A DNA stretch of 64,000 bases from Turnera subulata (Eukaryota; Streptophyta; Magnoliopsida; Malpighiales; Passifloraceae), in NCBI GenBank assembly GCA_028386065.3, contig JAKUCV010001527.1:9112-73111 (forward strand), read 5' to 3'. This document shows, piece after piece, positions 46,301-56,909 of this stretch. The notes beneath the pieces were generated by a model. The model was given only the letters and a program-made list of their open reading frames with translations. It was not told the DNA's origin and made no database searches. A program made the position numbers and the translations under genes. How positions within the stretch are numbered: the first letter of the stretch is position 1; each line of letters begins with the position of its first letter.

Positions 46301-48035
46301 TGCTAACATTCCTGAGAGGTCTGCTGAGATTGAAGAAGAGTTGCATGATGATTCCGCAACTCGACATGAAACCAATTCACAAGCTACATCACATGCAATA
46401 CCTGACAGTTCGGCGTTGAAGGTGCCAAAAGGATTGTCAACCAGTGACATTATTGGAGATCCATCTAAAGGTGTAACTACAAGATCATCCTTGCACAATC
46501 TCAATTCCCATCAAGCTTTTCTCTCACAAATTGAGCCCAAAAATGTCGATGATGCCATCAATGATGAAAATTGGGTGTTGACTATGCAAGAAGAGCTCAA
46601 TCAATTTGAGAAAAGTGATGTTTGGAAATTAGTTCCTAGAACCGCCAATTACCCAATAATTGGAACTAAATGGGTATTTAGGAACAAATTGGATGAGGCT
46701 GGAAATGTAACAAGGAACAAAGCTAGGCTTGTGGCACAAGGCTACAACCAAGAAGAAGGAATTGACTTTGATGAGACTTTTACACCCGTTGCTCTCCTGG
46801 AGTCCATTCGGATGCTACTTGCATATGCATCCTATAAGTCCTTCAAACTCTACCAAATGGATGTGAAAAGTGCCTTTCTGAATGGTGTAATCATGGAAGA
46901 GGTGTATGTGGATCAACCTCCCGGATTTGAGGATTATGAGCATCCAAAACATGTCTATAAGCTTAAAAAGGCTCTATATGGACTCAAACAAGCTCCAAGG
47001 GCATGGTATGACAGGTTAAGTACATTTCTTCTCTCTCAAAATTTTGTTAGAGGTAAAGTTGATTCCACACTCTTTGTGAAACACCAAAAGAATGACTTAA
47101 TTATTGAGCAAATCTATATTGATGATATATTATTTAGTGCTACTAATGATGCTCTATGTCAAGATTTGGAAAAACTAATGCATAGTGAATTCGAGATGAG
47201 CATGATGGGGGAACTAAACTTCTTTCTTGGATTCCAAATCAAACAATATGATGATGGCATCTTCATTGGTCAAACTAAATATACAAAGGAGTTACTCAAA
47301 CGGTTTGGCATGTCAGACGCTAAAGTGAGCCCAACATAGCACAACAACAAAGCTTGATAAAGATGAATCCTGTAAAGAAGTAGACATTAAGAAATATAGA
47401 GGTATGATTGGAAGTCTCCTCTATCTTACTGCATCTAGACCTGATATTATGTTCAGTGTGTGCTCATTTTCAAGCATGTCCTAAAGAATCTCATTTGAGG
47501 GCTATTAAAAGAATCTTTAAATACCTAACTGGAACACCCTCTCTAGGTCTTTGGTATCCCAAGGTTGAGTCATTTAATTTAATTGGATATTGTGATGCTG
47601 ACTTTGCTAGATGCATGCTTGATAGAAAGAGTAGTAGTGGGACATGCCAATTCTTAGGAAATTCACTAGTTTTTTGGTCTAGTAAGAAACAAAATTCAGT
47701 GGCTACATCAACAACCTAGGCAGAGTATGTGGCTGCAGGATCTTGTTGTGCACAACTTCTTTGGACGAAACAAACATTACTTGACTATGGTTTGAAGTTT
47801 GACACTATACCAATCTTATGTGATAGTTCTAGTGCCATAAACTTGACTAAAAATTCCTATTCAACACTCAAGAACTAAATACATAGAAATAAGGCACCAT
47901 TTTATTAGAGATCGTGTGCTTAAGAAAGATATAATACTTGATTTTGTCACAACTGAGAGACAACTTGCAGATATATTCACTAAACCCTTGAAGGAAGAAC
48001 AATTTGCAAAAATTCAGTTGGAGCTAGGTTCAATA
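43345..48035 (+). pseudogene. Sirevirus-like gag-pol with premature stops
   Basis: gag core (about 43345-44100) is followed by a CCHC knuckle that runs through a stop (44125), then a long coiled-coil region (about 44330-44660, rich in Leu/Lys/Glu) and a second knuckle CHYCNRHGHKIKNC (near 44838). The protease block reads MSGCSRHMTGD near 45000 where the family has DSGCSRHMTG, so the catalytic Asp is lost. Integrase, with LHLDLFGPI and VDDYSRFAW, is interrupted by TAA at 45858 inside the conserved TPQQNG motif. RT (46640-47300) keeps YIDDILF. RNase H has a stop at 47717. Several frame changes occur (around 45440, 47340 and 47450). The element cannot make its own enzymes. Confidence 0.85.
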
Positions 48036-48644
48036 TGTTAGGCGGTGGGTTTTTCCACCACATGTTTGTGAGGCCCACGCCAACCTTTGTCAAAAAGAAA
48101 AAAAAAAGAGGGAATGACAATTTGAACCATTAAGCCGCAACTTTTGAAAACAAATTTTTAAAAGTTGTGGCTCACACGGTTTGGACGCGGCAAAAGAGCC
48201 TATAAATAGGCTGGAGCATTCAGTTTCGAGGCATCCCAATTTTCACAGATAATTGTGAAAGAAAGAAAGAGTGAAGATAGAGAGAAGAGAGAATTGAGAG
48301 AGAGGGAGAGTAGTGGTGAGAAGAAAAATATTTCTTAATATTTTTCTTAACCCCTCTTAAAATTAGGGAGTGTCAAAATAGTGAGAAAAATACTTTTGGG
48401 GTATTTTTGGGAAACACTTGGGAAACACCTTGTGGGATACTATTTTGGGTAGACTCTAGGTTTTATTATGCCCCTATTATTAGGAAAGTCTCTCTTGTAA
48501 GCCTACTATTTTTATAGTGGAAGTTCTGTGGGATCGTGATTGTGGACGTAGCCCAAAAGTTTTGGGTGAACCACGTTAAATTCTGGGTGCCATTTATTTC
48601 TTGTTGATCATTATTCCGCAAGATAGTGCCATCGGGACCCAACA
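48036..48644 (+). repeat. 5' LTR of the Tnt1-like element
   Basis: TGTTAGGCGGTGGG to GGGACCCAACA, with TATA box TATAAATAGG at 48201-48210. The primer site ACTGGTAGCAGAGC follows at once. Confidence 0.92.
48201..48210 (+). promoter_or_regulatory. TATA box of the Tnt1-like 5' LTR
   Basis: TATAAATAGG, a near-consensus plant TATA box, followed by the GAGCATTCAGTTTCGAGGC leader. The 3' LTR has the same box at 53195-53204. Confidence 0.7.
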
Positions 48645-48646
48645 AC

Positions 48647-48661
48647 TGGTAGCAGAGCTCG
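48647..48661 (+). other. Primer-binding site of the Tnt1-like element
   Basis: TGGTAGCAGAGCTCG differs from the initiator tRNA-Met complement TGGTATCAGAGC at one base over the first 12. Confidence 0.8.
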
Positions 48662-48832
48662 AGGTTCTGTTCGGAAGGTACTATTTATAAGGGCGTATTT
48701 TACTGTTCGTTTATACGGTCCTGTTCATACATATGGTACTGTTCACCGTATTTGTACTATTCTTCTGTGCGGGTACTATTCACCACCGGGGAATTTTCTA
48801 GTCCAAAAGAGCCAGCTAAATTTTTGGTCTAG

Positions 48833-51800
48833 ATGGATGCGAGGATAAACAAGATGATCACTCTTGATGGCACAAATTATCACCTATGGAGAAACAAGAT
48901 GAATTGAATTCGAGCATAATCAGGTATGCGGGTACATACGGCAATTTGTTGAGAATAATTTTTACAACCACATTTCTAGCATTGAGCATGCTAGAACGCT
49001 GTGGGAGAAGCTCGAAGAATTATATGCCTCCAAGACAAGGAACAACAAGCTATTTTACTTGACGAAGCTTATGCAAGTAAAATATCAAGGAGGCACAACT
49101 GTTGCAGATCACCTAAATGAAATACAAGGGATCGTGGACCAGTTGTCTAGCATGGGCATAAAATTTGACTACGAGGTACTTGCTCTTATGGTTCTGGCGA
49201 CACTCCCAGATTCGTGGGAAACTTTGAAGGTTTCAATTACAAACTCTGTACCTAACGATGTCGTGAGTATGGCATCCGTCAAAAGTGGCATCCTGAATGA
49301 AGAAATGAGGCGAAGAACACAAGGCTCATCTTCTTCACAGTCAGAAGTCTTGGCCACAGTGACGAGGGGGAGAACCCAGAACAAAGGTCAAGGTAGCAGA
49401 GACAAGAGCAGGGGTAAATCCAACAAGTTCGCCAATGTTGAGTGCCACCACTGCAAGAAGAAGGGCCACATCAAGAAATTCTGTCGACTCTTCAAAAAAG
49501 AGCAGAAGAAGAATAAAGGCAAAGATGTGAAGAAAGAAGAAAGCAGTAATGATGAAGCGAATACTCTCGGAGAGTTCAATGTAGTTTTTGATGATGATAT
49601 CATCAACCTTACTATCCAGGAGACAAGCTGGGTAGTTGATAGTGGTGCTACTATTCATGCTACCCCACGGAGAGAACTCTTCTCTTCTTACACTCCTGGT
49701 AATTTTGGGACTATAAGAACGGGAAACGATAAATCCTCGATGGTTGTCGGCAAAGGAGATGTTTGCCTAGAGATCACGAACGGGATGAAGCTGCTTCTAA
49801 GAGATGTCAGGCATATTCCAGATATGCGACTGAATCTGATCTCTGTTGATAAGCTTGATGAGGATGGTTTTTGTAATACCTTCTACAACAGCAAATGGAA
49901 ACTCACCAAAGGCTCGCTAGTAGTGGCACGAGGTACAAAGGTGTCAAAATTGTTCGTGATGCAAGCGAAGATTTCCCAACAAGTTGTCAACATTGTGGAA
50001 AATGACAACCAAGTCCAGCTATGGCACAGACGTCTCAGACACATGAGCGAGAAGTCAATGACGAAGCTAGTTAAGAGGAAAGCTCTGTTAGGATTGAACC
50101 AGATCCAGCTAAAGAAGTGCTCTCATTGTCTAGCTGGTAAGCAAAATAGAGTTCCTTTCAAGAGTTTTCCTCCTTCTAGAAAGAAAGATGTGTTAGAACT
50201 GGTACACTCTGATTTATGTGGGCCTTTTAACAAGTCCCTTAGTGGTGCCCGGTATTTCGTGACATTTATTGACGATCATTCACGAAAGACTTGGGCTTAC
50301 ACATTGAAGTCGAAAGATCAAGTGTTATCAGTCTTCAAGCAGTTCCTAACCATGGTGGAAAGAGAGACTGGAAAGAAACTGAAGTGCATCGGGACAGATA
50401 ATGGTGGTGAGTACACAGGTCTATTTGATGTTTACTGCAAACAACATAGTATTCGGCATCAGTTTACTCCTCCCAAAACTCCACAGTTGAATGGCTTAGC
50501 TGAGAGGATGAACAGAACTTTGATTGAGAGAACCAGATGTTTACTCTTTCATTCAAAGTTACCACAGGTTTTCTGGGGAGAAGCACTGTTTACAGCGGCT
50601 TACATGCTGAACCATTCACCCTGTGTTTCCCTTTAGTATGAAGCTCCAGAGAAGGTGTGGTCAGGCATGGACATATCCTATGATGAGTTACGAGTATTTG
50701 TGCAAAGCTCATGTTCACATTCCATAGGATGAAAGAAGCAAACTGGATGCCAAGACAAGGCAGTGTGTATTCATCGGTTATGGTCAAGATATGCTTGGTT
50801 ATAGGTTCTATGATCCGGTGGAGAAAAAGCTTATCAGGAGTCGAGATGTTGTCTTTATGGAGGATCAGACCATAGAAGATATTGACAAAGCAGAGAAGGC
50901 CAGTGTTGATTCAGCAAAGTTTCAATTACCTCCTACAATGGTGTCAAGGCAAGTTGGAGATGATGTTCAGGATATTCATCCTGAAGTTTCATATGTTCCT
51001 GTTGAAGATGAGTCAGCAGAAGCTGAGAGTAACGAGGATGATGGAAATGATGATACAGTCAGGGATGACCATCCTCAGCCTTCAAATAGCTCTCCTTATC
51101 GTACAAGGTCTGGCAGAGTTGTGCAACGCTCTACCAGATATTCTCCAAGTGATTATTTGTTGCTCATTGACGGGGGAGAACCAGAAAGCTATGATGAAGC
51201 TATTGATGATGAGCATAAGGAGAAGTGGATTCAAGCCATGCAAGAAGAGAAGAAATCTTTGCATGAGAACAAGACGTTTGAGCTGGTGAAGTTGCCTAAA
51301 GGCAAGAGAGCTTTGAAGAACAAGTGGGTGTTCAAGATCAAGCATGAGGAGCACAGTCCACTTCCAAGATTCAAAGCAAGATTGGTTGTCAAAGGTTTCA
51401 GTTAAAGGAAAGGGATTGACTTTGATGAAATCTTCTCACCAGTGGTGAAAATGACCTCAATCCGCACGGTGCTGGGATTAGCTGCAAGTCTTAACCTGGA
51501 GGTTGAGTAGATGGATGTTAAAACAGCCTTCCTACATGGTGACTTGGAAGAAGAGATATACATGGAGCAGCCAGAGGGTTTCCAGCGGAAAGGAAAAGAG
51601 GACTATGTTTGCAGATTGAGGAAGAGCCTTTACGGCTTAAAACAAGCCCCAAGACAGTGGTATAAGAAGTTTGAGTCTGTGATGGGGCAACAGGGATACA
51701 AGAAGACTACTTCAGACCACTGTGTATTCGTCCAGAAATTTTCTGAAGATGACTTTATCATCCTATGGCTCTATGTGGATGATATGCTGATTGTTGGCCA

Positions 51801-53010
51801 TAATGTTTTCAGAATCAACAGCTTGAAAGTACAGCTAAGCAAGTTTTTAGCTATGAAAGACTTAGGGCCAGCAAAACAAATTCTCGGGATGAGAATTATC
51901 CGAGACCGACAAGCTAAGAAGATATGGTTGTCTTAGGAGAAGTACATTGAGAAAGTACTCCAGAGGTTCAATATGGATAAAACTAAAGCAGTCAGCTGTC
52001 CTCTTTCTAACTACTTTAGACTTAGTTCTGAGCAGAGTCCATCTATGGATGAGGAGAAGAAAGTGATGGAGCGGATTCCATATGCTTCAGCAGTTGGAAG
52101 CTTGATGTATGCCATGGTGTGCACCAGACCAGATATTGCTCATGCAGTCGGAGTGGTGAGCCGATACCTTTCAAATCCAGGAAAAGAGCATTGGAATGCT
52201 GTTAAGTGGATTCTCAGGTATCTTCGAAGAACCTCCAAAATGTGTTTATGTTATGAAGAAGACAAACCGGTGCTGGTTGGATATACAGATGCAGATATGG
52301 CTGGTGATGTTAGTTCCAGAAAATCTACATCAGGATACCTGATTAATTTTTCACGGGGAGCTGTGTCATGGCAGTCAAGATTACAGAAGTGTGTTGCATT
52401 GTCAACAACTGAAGCTGAGTTTATTGCAGCAACGGAAGCATGCAAGGATTTGTTATGGATGAAGAAGTTCTTAACTGAACTTGGATTCGCAAGACAGTTA
52501 TCAACTATTTTGTGATAGTCAGAGTGCTATCCATCTTGCGAAGAATGCCTCTTTTCATTCCAGATCAAAACACATAGATGTGAGATATAATTGGATCAGG
52601 GATGTACTGGAGAAGAAAATGCTGCAACTCAAGAAGATCCATACAGAAGAGAATGGAGGATTAAAGCCTTTTTTCATCCTTGTGTTAGACCATAAAGTTG
52701 AAAGTCATCCTTGTATTGGTTTTGGTCTATTTTCATCCCTCTGTCCATGGGTTTTGGCTTGTTTTCATCCCTCTAAATAGGCCAAAAAGTCGAACACAAG
52801 GATGAAAATAAGACAAATTTCACAAATAGAGGGATGAAAACAAGCCAAAATCTAATAGAGGGATGACTTCCAACTTTGAGGTCTAATACAAGGATGAAAA
52901 AACACTTTATTCCAGAGAATGGATCAGATATGCTGACGAAGACTCTTCCAAGAGGGAAGTTTGAGTACTGCCGAGAAGCTGCCGGGATGGTGGATCTCCC
53001 TAACATGTAG
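48833..53010 (+). pseudogene. Tnt1-like gag-pol with nonsense mutations
   Basis: Starts MDARINKMITLDGTNY at 48833 but meets TGA at 48905. The longest intact stretch (49059-50636) holds gag, CCHC knuckle CHHCKKKGHIKKFC, protease VDSGAT, GAG-pre-integrase LWHRRLRHMS and the integrase core (HSDLCGPF, DNGGEYT, NGLAERMNRT). Stops follow at 50634, 51403, 51508 (where QMDVKTAFLHG is expected) and 51934 (LSQEKYIE expected). RT motifs [18 protein letters not shown] and LYVDDMLIVGH and RNase H (STTEAEFIAATEA, DSQSAIHLAKN) remain. A one-base shift occurs near 52495, and the MITE splits the last domain. The reading ends MVDLPNM with TAG at 53008. Mostly nonsense changes, few shifts. Confidence 0.9.
52657..52913. 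mobile_element. MULE-type MITE, 257 bp (copy B), inside the Tnt1-like RNase H tail
   Basis: Near-identical to 35606-35861 in reverse orientation. AGAGAATGG flanks both sides (52648-52656 and 52914-52922), a perfect 9-bp target duplication. It interrupts the end of the Tnt1-like pol frame, so it inserted after that element arrived. Confidence 0.92.
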
Positions 53011-53013
53011 TCG

Positions 53014-53027
53014 AAAAAGGGGGAGAA
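53014..53027 (+). other. Polypurine tract of the Tnt1-like element
   Basis: AAAAAGGGGGAGAA lies three bases after the pol stop codon (53008-53010) and directly before the 3' LTR. Confidence 0.85.
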
Positions 53028-53028
53028 T

Positions 53029-53637
53029 TGTTAGGCGGTGGGTTTTTCCACCACATGTTTGTGGGGCCCACGCCAACCTTTGTCAAAAAGAAAAAAAAAA
53101 GGAGGGAATGACAATTTGAACCGTTAAGTCGCAACTTTTGAAAACAAATTTTCAAAAGTTGTGGCTCACACGGTTTGGACGCAGCAAAAGAGCCTATAAA
53201 TAGGCTGGAGCATTCAGTTTCGAGGCATCCCAATTTTCACAGATAATTGTGAAAGAAAGAAAGAGTGAAGATAGAGAGAAGAGAGAATTGAGAGAGAGGG
53301 AGAGTAGTGGTGAGAAGAAAAATATTTCTTAATATTTTTCTTAACCCCTCTTAAAATTAGGGAGTGTCAAAATAGTGGGAAAAATACTTTTGGGGTATTT
53401 CTAGGAAACACTTGGGATACACCTTGTGGGACACTATTTTGGGTAGACTCTCGGTTTTATTATGCCCCTATTATTAGGAAAGCTCTCTTGTAAGCCTACT
53501 ATTTTTATAGTGGAAGTTCCGTGGGATCGTGATTGTGGACGTAGCCCAAAAGTTTTGGGTGAACCACGTTAAATTCTGTGTGCCATTTATTTCTTGTTGA
53601 TCATTATTCCGCAAGATAGTACCATCGGGACCCAACA
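53029..53637 (+). repeat. 3' LTR of the Tnt1-like element
   Basis: Same ends and length as the 5' LTR. Differences by eye are scattered substitutions such as GAGGCC to GGGGCC near the start. Confidence 0.92.
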
Positions 53638-56446
53638 TAATGCACCTTAAATTCATAGACATCCAGATATGTTTTCTGATTATTCTAAGCATAAAACATG
53701 CATTCAAAATACACATATCACTTAGAAAATCTGAGCTATGATGAGCCTAAAAAGGATGGGCTAGAAGTCTACACAAAGTAGGTTAATGGTCAGAAAAGGA
53801 ATCTGGACGATTTGGCATCTGTGAGACCATTATGTCAATGACTATGAGTAAAGGAATAAAATAATATTCACGGGTCTGACATTGTGCAAGTGGGTAGAAA
53901 AGTAGCTGAATTGCCGGGGAGACAACCGTTACCTATTAGGCTATATGGTTGAGTGTTATAAGTGCTATAAATCTCTTTTCTACCCGTTGGATAAAAACGG
54001 TAACCCAACTCCACTATATAACCTCCATCCTTATCCAACCTTCACTTCACACTGAAATTTCAGCCATTGTCACCTCAATCAATTCTGTAAATTTTCGGTT
54101 ACGAGATATGGGAAGAGCAAAAATTTCCTCCAAACCCTCAAACACCGAGAATCTTATACCTCCCACCTCTCCAAAGAATTCCTCTACCCGAGTTACCAGA
54201 AACACAAAACCCCCTCCATCAAATCCATCCACAAGACCTCCAAATACTCTACCAAAGCCTCTTATAAAGCGAAAACACTCCTCTCCAAAGATGTCTTCCA
54301 CACCTTCAAATCCACCTGAACTAATCACTGACTAAGAGGCTGCAAAAACTCTTGCAAATATTGCAGCCTCTACAGATGAGTTCTTATCCCAGATTCGAGT
54401 TCCTCCACACCTCACTGATCCCAATGTAACAGCCCAGGTAAAAATTTCATTTTTACCAGGGACTGTTTAAGTTAATCTACAGTAATTTACCATTGATTTT
54501 TAATCTTGGGTAATTAAATTGTGGTAAATCGAGCTTTGAATTCTGAAACCGAGCATAGTCCTACGCTCGGGATTTTTCTGCGGATTTTACGGACCAAGTT
54601 GGGATTTTTCCGGGTCCGGGAATCTTCAGAAAAACCGGGTTATTCTCGAATTATCGGACCAGAAATAAGATAAGTGGGTATCATAGATATTTTCTGGTCC
54701 AGGTGGGCCACACTTCACATGCAGCATAGTAACTGCATAATTGAAGTTCAATTGTTCAGCCGCCAATCCCTATTCAGCCTGTGAACTACCTATTTCACTT
54801 GTGATTAGCCAGTGACTTTTGTTGCTTATAAAATTATCTTTCTTCTGCCACCATGCACACCACTATCACCTCTTCATCTTCATCCTTACCTCTGCAAAAT
54901 TCTGCCTGCAAAACCTCATCAGCTCTCCTTCACCAGGAAAAAAAAAAACAACACACATACAAACCCAAACGCCGTCGTTTGGGCAACACTCCTCTCCCCT
55001 CTCTTTTTCTTTTCTTTTCTTTCTCCTTCTCCGCCGTGAGCCACACCGGCCACCACCAACCACCTCTCTTTTTCTTTCCTCCTCTCAGCCGCGCCACCGT
55101 CTCTTTTCCTTCCTCACACGCCGGCCTCCCTCGCAGCTCGCCTTCTTCCTCCCCGACGAACTAGCCGCCGCCGTCGCCTTCCTCTCGTGCGCCACCCAGC
55201 AGCCACCGCGCTCCATCTCCTGCAACCGCCGGCCGCAGCAACGCCGCCTTCATCCTCGCCTCTGCTGTTGCGCCACCGTGACGCCGCGCTGCTGTCTCGC
55301 CTCGCCACGCACCACCGTCGCCACGCCGTCACCCCTGCAAAGCAAGGTGAGCACGACCCGTGGGTTGTGGTTGCGACCCGTTTGGATGCTTCATGGGTCG
55401 GGTTACCTGACCGGGTCGACCTGCTGGTTGAGTTCTGGGTCAGATGGGTGTGGGCTGAATAGTTGGGTTGGAATAGTTTTGGGCTTTGGGCTTGAACCAT
55501 GGATGGGTGAGCTGAAATAGTACTTTTTGAGGCCCAGTCCGAAATTTAAAAAAAAAGAATATAATCTGGAAATTGAAAAAAAAAACATAATTCTGGGATA
55601 AGTTGGAAAATAAAATAATTGGAGGAAATTATATTTTGGAAAAGAATATTATAAAAGGTATATAATTATTCTGGGAAAAATATATAGTGTATTATAATAA
55701 TTACTTTGAGGAAATAATTTTGAAAAATATTATATGGTATGGAAGAAAAATAATAATTCGTAGACCTAATATTTTGGAAAGTACATACTTAAGGAATAAT
55801 TTTGGAAAGGGTATTATCAAGGTAGTAAAATACCGGAATAGTACCCGGGTATAGGTATGAGTATAGAATAGTATTTTGACACCTTGAAATAAATGGTGAA
55901 TGATGATAATAATGGAGAATTAATCCGGGAGAGTAACCGAGCCGAGGTTAAATTTAATTTACGGTATACAGTATTAGCATAACATTTGCATACCATCTTA
56001 TATGTGCATATTATTGATTGATATAGGAGTTAATAACGAGCAATTCGCTGAGGAACCGGACTTGGAACTTGCTGAACAATTTCATAGTTGATATCGGCTA
56101 AGGTGAGGATGGATAACCCTTGTTATGTTGCCTGTAATACTTTGTGTGCTTTGTTGATCGATTGAACTGCTGAATTGCTGATTGTTGGCTGATTGACTGT
56201 TGTGGATATTATTGTTGCTTTTGGACTGTGATATTGATTCTGTGGATATTATGCTGAGATTGATGTTGAACTATTGACTGTGGAAATTGAGAAAAAGAAA
56301 TTGGAATATGAAATTGGAATTGGAATTGATTTGAGATGTTGATATTATTGTCAGGTGGAAAGTAGTAGTACGACCCGATGGTTTGAAAATTAATTTTGAG
56401 ATGCTATGGTCGGTTTTTGGTTTGGTTGGCCCGTCATGCCTGTGGT

Positions 56447-56645
56447 TAGGGTATACCGAATACCCAGTGGCTCGGATATGCCAAATATCCGCAGTGGCTC
56501 GGATATGCCGAATATCCCCAGTGGCTCATATATGCCGAATATCTGGTTGGCATGACGTCGCCTGAGGTTGGGGTATACCGAATACCCAGTGGCTCGGATA
56601 TGCCGAATATCCGCGGTGGCTCGGATATGCCGAATATCCGGTTGT
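56447..56645. repeat. Hairpin-forming minisatellite, second sequence type
   Basis: About seven units based on GGATATGCCGAATATCC, often preceded by AGTGGCTC. Each core is an inverted repeat (GGATAT..ATATCC). It occupies the same LTR position as the GGGATAGACATCCC arrays in the other LTR copies, but the sequence differs. Confidence 0.8.
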
Positions 56646-56860
56646 TCTGATATGTGGTTTGGTTCTTGACCTAGCATCCAGAATTAATTGATTACCAGGT
56701 ACGACCCTAGCTTGTCCAGTGACGGGGGCCCGGAGGATAAAATTGGTAATAATAATTAAGCATTCTTTTGGCCTTGGTTCAGTTGACGATATGTTGTTGC
56801 TTGTCTGTGTTTGCTTATAAGTATTACGGTTGCTTGCATATCACTGTTTATTCTTGGTCG

Positions 56861-56909
56861 GTGAGCACTTCGGACTCACCCCTCGCCTGCGGGGTTTCAT
56901 CCCGTAGGT
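56861..56909 (+). other. Conserved double hairpin in the LTR, copy 3
   Basis: GGTGAG (56861-56866) pairs with CTCACC (56876-56881). CCTGCGGG (56887-56894) pairs with CCCGTAGG (56902-56909). The second loop is GTTTCAT rather than CTTTCAT; stems are unchanged. Confidence 0.8.

Larger units (their letters stand above)
48036..53637 (+). mobile_element. Tnt1/Tork-like Ty1/Copia retrotransposon nested in the Sirevirus-like element
   Basis: Two 609-bp LTRs (48036-48644 and 53029-53637) enclose a primer site, gag-pol and a polypurine tract. LTR size and protein style (WVVDSGATIHATPRR, MDVKTAFLHGDLEEEIYM, LYVDDMLIVGH) match Tnt1/Tork elements. It inserted just after the RNase H domain of the host element. 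The flanks CAATA and TAATG are not a clean duplication. It has itself received a MULE MITE (52657-52913). LTR pairs are very similar by eye, consistent with a younger age than the host. Confidence 0.9.

Noticed and set aside
48031..53642. Target duplication of the Tnt1-like element
   Set aside because: CAATA on the left and TAATG on the right do not match. A small deletion at the right junction is possible but cannot be shown.
54819..55520. 233-codon open frame and overlapping frames on both strands
   Set aside because: They lie in the GC-rich leader part of the solo LTR, where all frames are open by composition. The equivalent segments in the other copies are not conserved as protein.
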